Notes under the pieces: generated by a model
Seen by the model: only the letters and a program-made list of their open reading frames with translations
The model's database searches: none
What the model was told of the DNA's origin: nothing
DNA from: Azospirillum oryzae
GTDB lineage: Bacteria; Pseudomonadota; Alphaproteobacteria; Azospirillales; Azospirillaceae
Assembly: GCF_900177515.1 (NCBI RefSeq)
Contig: NZ_FXAK01000001.1
Location: forward strand, 248,001-312,000
Reading direction: 5' to 3'
DNA: 64,000 nt
Made by a program: the position numbers and the translations under genes
In this document: positions 54,861 to 63,710 of the stretch, in pieces
Layout: each line of letters starts with the position of its first letter
How positions within the stretch are numbered: the stretch's first letter is position 1

Positions 54861-55571
54861 ATGACTGCGATACGGATCAACTTCGACAAGGATCTCGTCC
54901 TCGCCGGGCATTTCCTGCTCAAGCATCTGGAGCGGGAGGAACGGCAGCGTCTGGCCAACAGCGCCCGGCTGTCCCACCACCCGCGCGGCGCCATGATCTT
55001 CCAGAAGGGCGATCCGGGCGACAGCATGATGGCGGTCATCCGCGGCCGGGTGAAGATCTGCTGCCATTCGATGGACGGCAAGGAGCTGGTGCTGAGCATC
55101 ATCAACAAGGGCGGCCTGTTCGGCGAGATCGCGCTGCTGGACGGCGAGCCGCGCACCGCCGACGCGGTTGCGCTGGAGGAGACCGACCTGCTGGTCCTCG
55201 ACCGGTCGCAACTGATGCCGGTGCTGACCGCAAGGCCGGATCTCGCCTTCCGCATCATCGGCGTGCTGTGCAAGCGGCTGCGCACGACCAGCGAGCATCT
55301 GGAGGACACGCTGTTCCTCGAAGCGTCCTCCCGCTTCGCCCGCGCGCTGAAACGGCTGGGCGATGCCTTCGGCAAGCCGGGACCGCAGGGGCTGCGGCTG
55401 GACATCAAGTTGTCGCAGCAGCAGCTCGGCTGCCTCGTCGGCGTCTCGCGGGAGAGCGTCAACAAGCTGCTGAACGAATGGCAGCGCGCCGGCGTGATCG
55501 AGATGGATGCCGGCCATATCGTCATCCGCGATAGCCGCGCGCTGGACGAGATCGGCGACTCCTGCGGCTGA
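54861..55571 (+). CDS. Crp/Fnr-family transcriptional regulator, cyclic-nucleotide-binding type
   Basis: A 236-residue regulator. Residues 20-125 form the cyclic-nucleotide-binding barrel; the phosphate-binding cassette FGEIALLDGEPRTA (87-100) keeps the Glu and the Arg98-Thr99 pair that contact the phosphate in CRP. The dimer helix follows, then the winged HTH with recognition segment SRESVNK (196-202), close to SRETVGR of E. coli CRP, including the Arg-Glu that reads TGTGA. There is no N-terminal Cys cluster as in FNR. The start at 54861 has AAGGGTGG upstream; 54837 is the alternative. Its nearby TGTG-N8-CACA-type sites and the linked cyclase make it the probable local cAMP sensor. Confidence 0.9.
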   Translation: MTAIRINFDKDLVLAGHFLLKHLEREERQRLANSARLSHHPRGAMIFQKGDPGDSMMAVIRGRVKICCHSMDGKELVLSIINKGGLFGEIALLDGEPRTADAVALEETDLLVLDRSQLMPVLTARPDLAFRIIGVLCKRLRTTSEHLEDTLFLEASSRFARALKRLGDAFGKPGPQGLRLDIKLSQQQLGCLVGVSRESVNKLLNEWQRAGVIEMDAGHIVIRDSRALDEIGDSCG

Positions 55572-55592
55572 GACGCCCCATCGACGCTGTTC

Positions 55593-55635
55593 TGTGAGCC
55601 GCGCCACAGCGCCCGCATCGGCCTCCGCCTATTCT
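55593..55635 (+). promoter_or_regulatory. Crp-type site 3 and -10 element
   Basis: TGTGAGCCGCGCCACA (55593-55608) has the TGTGA-N6-CCACA dyad, and TATTCT (55630-55635) is centred 32 bases downstream, as at sites 1 and 2. It lies 64 bases after the site edge to the gene at 55672, and directly behind the regulator gene. Confidence 0.75.
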
Positions 55636-55671
55636 GCTCCCCACACCCGGCCGCCAGCCCCGAGGGAGCCC

Positions 55672-56376
55672 ATGACCATGTCGCCCCGTACAGCTTTTCT
55701 TCCCACGGTCGCCGCCCTGTTGCTGACCGCCGGGACGGCCGCAGCCCAGGTCACCGGCGGCATCGCCTTTCCACCCGGCCCGATCCCCGGCGCCGCGATG
55801 GCGCAGGCCTTCTCCCAGGCGCCGCGCCTGCCGGTGTCGGTGAACCCGACACCCCGCGGCGCGCCCCCCGGCGCGATGGTGACCAACCCGTCGGTCCGCC
55901 GGTCTTCCGTGAACCAGCAGGCGATCACCCGCATCCGCGGCGACGCCGGCTATCTCGCCGGCTTCAACAAGGGACAACCGCTGGCCGCCAGCCGCCAGCC
56001 GCCGGTGCAGCCCGACCCGGGCTTCACCTTCATCGACGCGCCCTTCATCGTGAACAACTTCAACAGCGCGCTGAACTTCGCCTTCGGCGACGGCAACATC
56101 AGCCAGCAGCAGCTCGGCGACGGCAGCGCCGGCCCGGTGGAGACCGCCGCCCCCGCCCCGCCTGCGCCCGAACCGGCCCCGGCGCCCGATCCGGCCGCCC
56201 AGCCCGCCGGCCCCTCGACGTTGGACCTGCTGATGCGCACGGCCGGGCCGCTGCCGCATCTGCCCACGGCGCTGGCCAATGGCGGTGTGCAGTTCAACAA
56301 CGTGAACACCGTGACCAACACCGCGGTCGGCACGCGCAACCGCGCGACGCAGACGACCGTCACCATCCAGCGCTGA
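55672..56376 (+). CDS. secreted Asn/Pro-rich protein with curlin-like C-terminus
   Basis: A 234-residue protein with a signal peptide (cut near AAA-Q, about residue 25). The middle has a segment FIVNNFNSALNFAFGDGNIS followed by QQQ, then a Pro/Ala-rich spacer (APAPPAPEPAPAPDP). The end, VQFNNVNTVTNTAVGTRNRA, then TQTTVTIQR, has the Asn/Thr/Gln ladder of curlin-type repeats. It is preceded by Crp-type site 3. It is convergent with the caspase-like gene with 9 bases between the stops. The Met at 55672 follows GAGGGAGCC. Confidence 0.7.
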   Translation: MTMSPRTAFLPTVAALLLTAGTAAAQVTGGIAFPPGPIPGAAMAQAFSQAPRLPVSVNPTPRGAPPGAMVTNPSVRRSSVNQQAITRIRGDAGYLAGFNKGQPLAASRQPPVQPDPGFTFIDAPFIVNNFNSALNFAFGDGNISQQQLGDGSAGPVETAAPAPPAPEPAPAPDPAAQPAGPSTLDLLMRTAGPLPHLPTALANGGVQFNNVNTVTNTAVGTRNRATQTTVTIQR

Positions 56377-56385
56377 GCAGGATCG

Positions 56386-59157
56386 TCAGTTCACCTCGCG
56401 CGCCACCCGGAAGCCGTTGGTGAGATAGCGCACGTCGATGTCGTAGCTGTTGCGCACCGTGCCGTTGATCGCCTCCAGCCGGTCGCGCCAGGAGCCGCCG
56501 CGCAGCACCCGCTTGCGGCAATCGCCGCGGGTCCAGGCGCTGCCGTCGTCCGGCGCGCCGTGATAGTTCCGGTTCCAGCAATCCTCGACCCATTCCGCCA
56601 CGCTGCCGTTCATGTCGTGCAGGCCGAAAGGGTTCGCCTTATAGCTGCCGGCCGCGATCGGGGTCAGGTGTTCGTGCGCGCCGCCGCAATCGTCGCAGTC
56701 GGCGTGGACGCCGCCTTCCCCGCCCCACCAGTAGGGTGCCGTGGTACCGGCACGCGCGGCAAATTCCCATTCCGCCTCGCTCGGCAGGCGATAGCGCTGT
56801 CCGGTCTTGCGGCTGAGCCATGCCACATAGGCCTGGGCATCCTGCCAATGCAGATTATGGACCGGCGTGCCGTCGGCGGGGTTGACCATGCGGGGCATGC
56901 CGGTGCAGCCGCCCTCCTGGATGCAGGCGCGCCATTCGCCGACCGTCACCTCATACATGCCGAGCGCGAAGGGCTTGCCGATGGTGACGCGGTGGACCGG
57001 TCGCTCCGACGGGTCGCCCCTGTCGTTCCCCATCATGAAGTTGCCGGCCGGCACCCGCACCAGCACCGGACAGGTCGGACAATCCTGGAAGCTGTTGCCA
57101 TTGCCATGGTTGCGCGCCGTCCCGTTGCCCTGTGCCGGTGCAGGAGCCGGCGCCGTAGCCGCCGCCACCTGCGGCTCGGCCTTGGAGGGCTCGGGCGGTG
57201 ACGGCTGCGGTGCGGCCTCCACCACCGGCGGTGCCGCCGGGGGTGTCGGCAGTGGTTCGTGCTTCAACAGGCCCGCGGCGACGAAACCCTGGGTGCCGTC
57301 CTCCAGAGCGACCCGGTACCACCCTCCCTCCGGCACGCGGCCCAGCACCTGCACCGCCGATCCGCGCGCCACGCGGCCGACCCGCGCGCCACTGTTGGCC
57401 GGCGCCGCCCGCAGCACGCTGTCCACCGTGGCGGTGTAGCGTCCGGGTTCCGCCGGCTCCAGGCCGGGACCCAATACCGCCTCCTGTTTGGTCTCCGTCT
57501 TAGGCGGCTCTTCCGCCCGCTTGCCGGCGAGCGTCAGCGTTTCCAGCTGGCGGCGGGCAATGGGGGCGTAGCCGCTGCCGCCGAACAGCTGCAGGAATGC
57601 CTGATAATCACCGGGCTCCTTGCTGGACTGGATGCGCTTCCACAGGCTGTCCTCCAACTCCGCCACCGGCGGTATGCCCGGCGGGGCGATCTCCACGCTG
57701 ACGCTCGCCGTTGCGGAGCCGCCGCGCCCGTCATCGACGCTGTAGCGCAGGGCTCCGGCCGGTCCGGGGGCCGCGGCCTCCGGGTCGAAGGTCAGCGCGG
57801 TCAGCGCCTGGACGGTCAGCCGGTCGCCCGGCTTCACCACCGCCGCACCGTCATGGACGCTGCCGCGCTCCGGCACGGCGGTGACGGTGACGGTCAGCGG
57901 ATCGCCGTCCGGATCGGCCGGGGCATCGATCCCCATCGGGTTGCCGGCGACGCGCAGCTTGCGTTCCGCCACCACGGCCGGCGGCTGGTTGCTCGGCTTG
58001 ATGGTGACCGGGATGGTGCCGGTGACCATGCCGCCGCGGCCGTCGGCAACCAGGAACTCGAAGGCGCCGGCCTCGCCGCGGAAGCTGCCGTCGGGCTTGA
58101 AGCTGGTGGCCGCCAGTTGCTCCACCGTCAGATAGTCGCCGATCAGCACGCTGCGCTCGCCGACGCGGACGGTGCCGCCGCGCGGCAGGCCGGTGATGCG
58201 GGCGTACATCTGGTCGTCGTCGGGGTCGGTCGGCTTGCCGGCCCCCAGCGGCTCCGGCCCGGCGCGGTCCAGCACGGTCAGCACCCGCAACTCGCCCAGC
58301 ACCGGCGGCCGGTTGGGCGGGCGCGGGTTGAAGTAGAAGGGCGTGGCGCCGAGCGAGCCGTAGACGAAGGGCTCCTGCCGGCCGTTGGTGGCCTGCTTCA
58401 CCGTATCGCGCACATTGCGGAAGAACAGGCTCAGCTCCAGCCCCGGCGCCTGGAGATGCTGGAGCAGCGCCGCGCTGAAGGGGCTGTGGTCGCCGGTGCC
58501 GTCCTCCGCAAGCTGGTCGGCGCGGGTCGCCATCGCCACCAGCGTGTCGCTCGGCGTGTCTTCGACGCTGCCGAAGCCGGGATGGGCCTGATTGCGGTTT
58601 GACCCGCTGCGGGTCAGGCGGTCGACGAAGGGATTGTTGCGGCAGGCGTCGAGGATGAGGATGCCGAGCTTGCGCGCCCCGGCCAGCTCCCCCATCGGCA
58701 GGTTCAGCGGAATCGCCTCATAGACCAGATCGCGTTCGCGCTCCAACTGGGCGTCGGCGGGCAGCAGGTAATTGACGCCGTTCACCTGGATGCCGTGCCC
58801 GGCATAGAAGATCACCGCCACGTCGGCCTGCGAGGCCTTGATGCCGAACCGGCGCAGGGCGACGGCGAAGCCGCGGGCGTCCAGGTCGTACTCCTCGTCC
58901 ACCGTGAAGTTCAGCGCCCGCAGCGCCTCGCCGATGGCACGGGCGTCGTTGCTCGGATTCAGCAGTTCCGGCGCGTTGCGGTATTTGCTGACCCCGATCA
59001 CCAGCGCAAGCCGGCTTTCCGCCGCGGCGCCGGTACCCGGGCCTTGCCCGCCGCCAGCCGAACGGGCCGCGTGCGCAAAGCCGCCCGGCACCGCGACCAG
59101 CAGCAGGAGCAGCAGCACCGCGAAAAGCATCCGGCAGGGTCCGACCGGTCCCATCAT
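56386..59157 (-). CDS. secreted caspase-like (peptidase C14) protein with Ig-like repeats, SH3 and formylglycine-enzyme-fold domain
   Basis: A 923-residue exported protein. A signal segment (about residues 1-31) is followed by a caspase domain (about 45-290) with catalytic His121 in YAGHGIQV and Cys172 in ILDACRNNPF, so the protease dyad is present. Next come two cadherin/Ig-like repeats (about 300-500; ADPDGDPLTVTVTAVPERGS), an SH3-like domain (about 575-625), a Pro/Ala linker, and a C-terminal FGE-sulfatase-type domain (FQDCPTCPVLVRVPAGNFMM to the end). The FGE Cys pair after RGGS is absent (GGSWRDRL), so the domain is probably a non-catalytic ligand- or protein-binding fold. It follows the cyclase operon on the same strand after 226 bases. 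Confidence 0.88.
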   Translation of the reverse strand: MMGPVGPCRMLFAVLLLLLLVAVPGGFAHAARSAGGGQGPGTGAAAESRLALVIGVSKYRNAPELLNPSNDARAIGEALRALNFTVDEEYDLDARGFAVALRRFGIKASQADVAVIFYAGHGIQVNGVNYLLPADAQLERERDLVYEAIPLNLPMGELAGARKLGILILDACRNNPFVDRLTRSGSNRNQAHPGFGSVEDTPSDTLVAMATRADQLAEDGTGDHSPFSAALLQHLQAPGLELSLFFRNVRDTVKQATNGRQEPFVYGSLGATPFYFNPRPPNRPPVLGELRVLTVLDRAGPEPLGAGKPTDPDDDQMYARITGLPRGGTVRVGERSVLIGDYLTVEQLAATSFKPDGSFRGEAGAFEFLVADGRGGMVTGTIPVTIKPSNQPPAVVAERKLRVAGNPMGIDAPADPDGDPLTVTVTAVPERGSVHDGAAVVKPGDRLTVQALTALTFDPEAAAPGPAGALRYSVDDGRGGSATASVSVEIAPPGIPPVAELEDSLWKRIQSSKEPGDYQAFLQLFGGSGYAPIARRQLETLTLAGKRAEEPPKTETKQEAVLGPGLEPAEPGRYTATVDSVLRAAPANSGARVGRVARGSAVQVLGRVPEGGWYRVALEDGTQGFVAAGLLKHEPLPTPPAAPPVVEAAPQPSPPEPSKAEPQVAAATAPAPAPAQGNGTARNHGNGNSFQDCPTCPVLVRVPAGNFMMGNDRGDPSERPVHRVTIGKPFALGMYEVTVGEWRACIQEGGCTGMPRMVNPADGTPVHNLHWQDAQAYVAWLSRKTGQRYRLPSEAEWEFAARAGTTAPYWWGGEGGVHADCDDCGGAHEHLTPIAAGSYKANPFGLHDMNGSVAEWVEDCWNRNYHGAPDDGSAWTRGDCRKRVLRGGSWRDRLEAINGTVRNSYDIDVRYLTNGFRVAREVN

Positions 59158-59383
59158 CCCCGCCTCCGTACCCGAGCAAAGAGACGCCGTACAGTGTCGT
59201 CAGCGCATAACGATTGTCTGCTGGATGGATTTTCGGAAATTGCCGGCAGACCGCCCTGGATGGAAGAAGCATACTCATCAGCAAGGAAAATGCCAATCCG
59301 CCCCTTCTGCCTAACTCCGGAAAAAGAGGAGGTGGCATGACGAAATGATTACTTCCTCCATCAAAATCGAAGGCCGATTTTCT

Positions 59384-61267
59384 TCACCCGCAGACGTCGG
59401 CGTTCTCATCGTCGATCAGCAACCATATCCGCACCGTTCGGGTCTTTCCCTTCAGCGCCACCTCCCCCACCGGCAGTGCCTCGCAGCGGTCGCATACGGC
59501 CTGCCAGGTCGGATCGCCGACGATGATGCGGGCATGGCGGGAGGACCGGCCGTCCACCATCTTGCCGTACGCCTCCAGCCGGGCGGCGGTGTTGGCGGTA
59601 TCGCCCAGCAGCGAATATTCGCTGTGCCGCAGCCCGCCCAGGCTGCCGGCCACCAGGGGACCGGTGTGCAGGCCGACGCGGATGCCGACCGGCGGCAGCC
59701 CCTCCGCCTGCCAGCGGCGGTTGAGCGCCTCCAGCTCCCGTCCCATCTGTAGGGCGCAGCGGACGGCGCGGGCCGCGTCGGCGTCGATCTGCGCCTGCGT
59801 ACTGCGGGCGACCGGCGCGCCGAAGACCGCCAGGATCGCATCGCCGACGAAGCGCAGCACCACCCCGTCGTTGGCGGTGACGATGCGCACCATGGCATCC
59901 AAATAGCCCTCCAGCCAGCGGATCAGCGGCTCCGGCTCCAGCGCCTCGCAGATGGTGGTGAAGCCTTCGATGTCGGAGAACAGCACGGTGGCGGTCAGCT
60001 GCTGCGGGCGCGGGCGGTTGCCGGCCATGAAGGTCGCGCGCTCCCGCCAGATCTCCTCCGCCACCGGCTGGGAGACATGGTTGGCGAACAGCTGCATCAT
60101 GACGCGCCGGTCGGCCCGCTCGCGCAGCGACATCTGCACGGTCATGGCGGCGATGCCGGCACCCCAGGCCAGCGACGGCGCCACCAGCGGCACCAGCGGC
60201 CCGCCTGCGGCGAACAGCGCCGCCGAACCGGCCCAGGCCCCCGCCGGAACCAGCAGCCCCGCCGCCGCCAGCAGCCCCAGCGGCAGCCCGGCCATCGCCA
60301 GCGCCACACCGGCCGCCGCCATCAGCAGCGCCAGCGCCGCCTCCCCGGCGACGGGAAGGCGCGGGCTGCTCCGCCCGTCCAGCAGTTGGGCCAGCACATG
60401 CGCCTCGATCTCCACGCCCGGCGTCGAGGCACCGGCGGACGACAACGGCGTGCGGTGCTGGTCGATGCCGGCCAGCGCCGTGCCCACCAGCACCGTCCGC
60501 CCGGTCAGCCAGCTCGTCGGCAGAACGGCGACCGTCTCGGCGGGATAGATCGGGAACGGGGTGGTGGCGCCGTCGGGCCGGCCGTGCCAGTCGATGCGGA
60601 ACGGCTCCGCCGGAACCCCGGACGCGCCGCCGAGGCGGGCGAGCTGCACCGGCAGGCTGGGCGTGCCGTCGCCGCCGAAGGGAACGTGCCAGCGCACGGC
60701 GGCGTCGAGCCTGTCCTTCGCCAGATTGGCATGGCCGCGCGGCAGCCCGTCGGTGAACTCGCCGAGGAAGCGGCGCTGCCGCTCGGTCAGCGGCGTCTGG
60801 TCCAGTGCGGTGATCGCCACGACCGGGACCGACGCGCCCAGCATGGCGCGGCGCAGCCGCTCGTCCAAGGCCGGCAAGGTCGGCTGGTCGAACAGCACGT
60901 CGATGCCGATGGCGCGGACCCGGGCCGCCGCCAGCACGCCGATGATGTCGGCCAGCATGCCGCGATCCACCGGCGACCGGCAGGCCAGCCCGGCGAAGCT
61001 GTCCTCCCCGAACAGCACCAGCGCGATGCCCGGATGCTGCGGCTGGATCGGAGCGGCGGTGGCGATCAGCCGGTCGCCCAGGCTCTCGTCGGCGGTGCGC
61101 AGCGGCGGCACCAGCCGTACGGCGGCGAGCGCCAGCAGGGCGCTGCCCAGCACGATGGCAAGGGCCAGCCAGCGGTGCCGCCCGGGGGCCGGGCGGTCCC
61201 GCACCGCCGGCTCGGCGATAAGGGAAGCCTGCGGACTTGACCGGGGAGTCGCCGGCGCGCCGTCCAT
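59384..61267 (-). CDS. CHASE2-domain class III adenylate/guanylate cyclase
   Basis: A 627-residue membrane enzyme. One N-terminal helix (31-53), a periplasmic CHASE2 sensor (about 60-300, with [15 protein letters not shown]), three further helices (308-388), then the class III cyclase domain (about 420-605). Metal-binding Asp432 (FSDIEGFT) and Asp476 ([11 protein letters not shown]) and the transition-state Asn559/Arg563 (NTAAR) are present, so it should be active. The base-specifying Lys position is Arg472 (LRFVGD) and the second position is Ser552. It is the last gene of the ompA-like operon (7 bases after the DUF4384 gene), controlled by Crp-type site 4. Confidence 0.9.
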   Translation of the reverse strand: MDGAPATPRSSPQASLIAEPAVRDRPAPGRHRWLALAIVLGSALLALAAVRLVPPLRTADESLGDRLIATAAPIQPQHPGIALVLFGEDSFAGLACRSPVDRGMLADIIGVLAAARVRAIGIDVLFDQPTLPALDERLRRAMLGASVPVVAITALDQTPLTERQRRFLGEFTDGLPRGHANLAKDRLDAAVRWHVPFGGDGTPSLPVQLARLGGASGVPAEPFRIDWHGRPDGATTPFPIYPAETVAVLPTSWLTGRTVLVGTALAGIDQHRTPLSSAGASTPGVEIEAHVLAQLLDGRSSPRLPVAGEAALALLMAAAGVALAMAGLPLGLLAAAGLLVPAGAWAGSAALFAAGGPLVPLVAPSLAWGAGIAAMTVQMSLRERADRRVMMQLFANHVSQPVAEEIWRERATFMAGNRPRPQQLTATVLFSDIEGFTTICEALEPEPLIRWLEGYLDAMVRIVTANDGVVLRFVGDAILAVFGAPVARSTQAQIDADAARAVRCALQMGRELEALNRRWQAEGLPPVGIRVGLHTGPLVAGSLGGLRHSEYSLLGDTANTAARLEAYGKMVDGRSSRHARIIVGDPTWQAVCDRCEALPVGEVALKGKTRTVRIWLLIDDENADVCG

Positions 61268-61274
61268 GCGCCCC

Positions 61275-62402
61275 TCACCGGACCTTCAGGAACAGTTGGG
61301 CGGAGGCCACCTCGGTCTCGCGCAGGCGCGACACCGCGCGGTCGAGCTGGACGGCGGCCTCCTCGGACAGTGGGCGGAAGGCGGCGGCGCGGCCGGGCAT
61401 CTCGTCGTCCAGGTTGCGGCTGGCGGCGATGCAGCGCACCTCCAGATCGGCAGGCCCCTCGCCGGCGCGCAGCGGCATGCGGTCGCCCGACAGGCTGAGC
61501 GGCACATTGCCCGCCACCCGGGCGCTCATGGCGGCACCGGCCGGAAAGATCGGAATCAACTGGGCGCGCGCATTGCGCAGATAGCAGTAGAGATGGGCGT
61601 CGCGGTCGGTCTGGACCAGCAGGCGGATGTCCTCGCCCGGCCGGTAGGCGGGTCCGCCGCGATCCGCCGAGAGAAAGAGGTCGAGCGGCACCATCGCGTC
61701 GCGCAGGGCCGCCATCGCCGCGGCGATCTGCCCGGCGCAGCCGGCCGAGGCCATGCCCACCGCCAGCGCCGCTCCGCCCGCCGCTCCGACCATGCGGACA
61801 TGCAGCGTGCCGACCGGGGTTCCATCCGGCCGCAGCGCGCCGATGTCGCTCCCGTCCGCCAGCGGCAACGCCTGCGGCCAGGGCGCCGAACCGTCGTCCG
61901 CCCAGCTGACCGCCGCACGCTCTCCACTCACCATGTCCTGCAAGGTCAGGCGGTCCAGCCCCGGCTCCGCCGGGCGGCGCAGCGCAGGCGGGCTTCCCGC
62001 CTTGACGCACTGGACGCCGGAGACCGACGGGTCGATGGTCAGCGCCCGCTCCAGCGCCGCATCCAGCGGATTCCCCATGGCGCGCGCCGCACCCAGGTCG
62101 CTCTGCATGAAGCGGTCGTCACCGGGGCCGGCACGGGCCGAAACCGCGCTGTCGGTCATGTCGCCGGGCACCCCGTCATAGGGGCCGCGCAGCCGCAGCA
62201 GCCGGCCGTTGGCGAACAGCAGCGTGGCATTCGCCCCATCGGGGAGCCGCAAGGCCTGCCCGTCGGCGACGAGCTGGCCCTGAATGAAGCCGGGCGCGCT
62301 GGACGACACGACCACGGCCTCCGCCCGCACCGCGGCGGCATGGCCGCAGCCCAGCGCCAGCATGGCGGCGCCGAATGCATGGGAAAGGGATCGCTTGAAC
62401 AT
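61275..62402 (-). CDS. secreted DUF4384-domain protein
   Basis: A 375-residue exported protein. The start at 62402 (MFKRSLSHAFGAAMLALGCG) is preferred over a GTG nine bases earlier, as AAGGTG then lies at good spacing. Residues about 255-345 contain FLSADRGGPAYRPGEDIRLLVQ and HLYCYLRNARAQLIPIFPAG, a block I associate with DUF4384, which is often found with caspase-like and OmpA-type proteins. The N-terminal half (VVVSSSAPGFIQGQLVADGQ) resembles a FecR-like/beta-rich domain. It belongs to the operon of ompA-like, small protein, this gene and the cyclase. A second DUF4384 gene starts off the right edge. Confidence 0.8.
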   Translation of the reverse strand: MFKRSLSHAFGAAMLALGCGHAAAVRAEAVVVSSSAPGFIQGQLVADGQALRLPDGANATLLFANGRLLRLRGPYDGVPGDMTDSAVSARAGPGDDRFMQSDLGAARAMGNPLDAALERALTIDPSVSGVQCVKAGSPPALRRPAEPGLDRLTLQDMVSGERAAVSWADDGSAPWPQALPLADGSDIGALRPDGTPVGTLHVRMVGAAGGAALAVGMASAGCAGQIAAAMAALRDAMVPLDLFLSADRGGPAYRPGEDIRLLVQTDRDAHLYCYLRNARAQLIPIFPAGAAMSARVAGNVPLSLSGDRMPLRAGEGPADLEVRCIAASRNLDDEMPGRAAAFRPLSEEAAVQLDRAVSRLRETEVASAQLFLKVR

Positions 62403-62443
62403 GATGGTCACCTTTTGGTTGGGAGGCTTGGTTGGGAGGCGGA

Positions 62444-62788
62444 TCAGTCGCGGCTGCGCTCTCTTCCATCATCGGGGGAGAGCAGGCAGGCGGTGCGCGA
62501 CTGCGTCACCACCGACACCGCCCCGTCCGTCGCGCCGTTGCGGCGGAAGCGCAGCCCGTTCAACTGGCTGGCGATGCTGAGCGACACGACGGCGAGGTCC
62601 GCTTCGTCGATGATCTTGTGGCCGTCCTGCCAGCATTGGACGCGGACCTTTTTGCCGGCGGGGGCGACATCGACGCCGCCGCTCGCCGCTCCGGAGCTTT
62701 CGCCATCCTTCTTGCGGACCACCGTGGCGTCGGCCCCCTGGAAGACTGTCAAACCGAGACAGACGGCGAGGAGCAAGGCGTGTTTCAT
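62444..62788 (-). CDS. small secreted protein, unknown
   Basis: A 114-residue protein with a Sec signal (MKHALLLAVCLGLTVFQGAD). The mature core KVRVQCWQDGHKIIDEADLA, then SQLNGLRFRR and SVVTQSRTACLL, has two Cys that could form one disulfide. GGAGGGGAA precedes the start. It lies 27 bases after the OmpA-like gene and 41 bases before the DUF4384 gene. I do not recognise the family; its conserved position suggests a small envelope partner. Confidence 0.65.
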   Translation of the reverse strand: MKHALLLAVCLGLTVFQGADATVVRKKDGESSGAASGGVDVAPAGKKVRVQCWQDGHKIIDEADLAVVSLSIASQLNGLRFRRNGATDGAVSVVTQSRTACLLSPDDGRERSRD

Positions 62789-62815
62789 GGCATTCCCCTC
62801 CGTTCCGGCAGCCGC

Positions 62816-63595
62816 TCAATGGGTCGGCTTGAATTCGACGCGCCGGTTGCGGCCGTCATAGGGGTTGGCGGCGAGCGGTTCGCTCGGCCCCTTGCCGTCC
62901 ACGGTGATGCGCTTGGGATCGATCTGGTGGACGCGGACGAGATACTCGCCCACCGACACCGCGCGGCGCTGCGACAACAGCATGTTGTAGGCAAGGCTGC
63001 CGCTGGCGTCGGTGTGGCCCTCCACCGTCAGCCCCAGGTTCGGATCCTCCTTCATCAGCGCCCCGACGGCGTCGATGTAGGAGGCGGACTCCGCCGGGAT
63101 CTCGGCCGAATTGAGGGCGAAGTTGATACGGAAACCGAAAGCCTGCGGTGCCGCTTCCTGTTCCGCAGTGGCCGGCGGTTCGGCAGCGGCCTGCGGCGCG
63201 GCGGCGGCTTCCATCCGCGCCTCCTGCCGGCGCTGCCTGTGTGCGGGACGGCTCGGTGTCGGCTGCGGAGCGGGCTGAGCGATCGGCTGCATCTCCGCCT
63301 GGGGGGCCGGCTGCGGCGCCGGCATGGGCGCCGTGCCGTAATTGATCTCGTCGATGGGGCGCGGGCGCTTGGCGGCGGCACCGGCCGCGCCGCCGATGAT
63401 CTCGATGCTGCGGGTGCGGATCTTCGGTTCCGGCGCCACCACCTCGCGCAGTTCCTCCACGCTGGGCGGCCGGTCGAACATCATCACCTTCGACTGGCCG
63501 GAGCCCTCCACCGTCTGGGCGGACGCCGAACCGGCCCAGACGGCCAGCATCGGCAAAGTGGCGGCCACAACATGGGACAAAGTGGATTTGGTCAT
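62816..63595 (-). CDS. OmpA-family outer-membrane/periplasmic protein
   Basis: A 259-residue protein. The signal peptide ends near SASA-Q (about residue 26), then a Pro/Ala/Gln-rich linker of about 120 residues, then an OmpA_C domain (about 150-259) with GLTVEGHTDASGSLAYNMLL and the closing NRRVEFKP; the Asp and Arg that bind peptidoglycan diaminopimelate are in place. There is no beta-barrel, so it is a periplasmic peptidoglycan-anchored protein. The start at 63595 has GGAG upstream. It heads an operon with the small secreted, DUF4384 and cyclase genes, and Crp-type site 4 lies about 70 bases upstream. Confidence 0.85.
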   Translation of the reverse strand: MTKSTLSHVVAATLPMLAVWAGSASAQTVEGSGQSKVMMFDRPPSVEELREVVAPEPKIRTRSIEIIGGAAGAAAKRPRPIDEINYGTAPMPAPQPAPQAEMQPIAQPAPQPTPSRPAHRQRRQEARMEAAAAPQAAAEPPATAEQEAAPQAFGFRINFALNSAEIPAESASYIDAVGALMKEDPNLGLTVEGHTDASGSLAYNMLLSQRRAVSVGEYLVRVHQIDPKRITVDGKGPSEPLAANPYDGRNRRVEFKPTH

Positions 63596-63636
63596 TTGAG
63601 GCTCCATGGGCGGGAGAAGGAACGGCGTTGCCCCTG

Positions 63637-63679
63637 GTTCTAGCGCCACACCCATCCCCGCGCTGTGAGCCGGCCAACA
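63637..63679 (-). promoter_or_regulatory. Crp-type site 4 and -10 element
   Basis: On the minus strand TGTTGGCCGGCTCACA (63679-63664) keeps the 5-6-5 dyad with a TCACA half. TAGAAC (63642-63637) is centred 32 bases downstream, exactly as at sites 1-3. It serves the OmpA-like/DUF4384/cyclase operon. Confidence 0.7.
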
Positions 63680-63710
63680 GTCGGCCCCCTTTTCCGAACC
63701 GGCCCGGGCC

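Noticed and set aside
57001-58700. Plus-strand open frames opposite the caspase-like gene.
   Set aside because: They are His/Arg/Ala-rich shadows. The minus-strand frame holds caspase, Ig-like and SH3 motifs continuously.
59158-59383. A further small gene or Crp-type site in the gap before the caspase-like gene.
   Set aside because: No TGTG-N8-CACA dyad and no open frame with ribosome site is present. A plus-strand GGAGGTGGC-ATG at 59338 stops after three codons. The caspase-like gene may have an unrelated promoter here.
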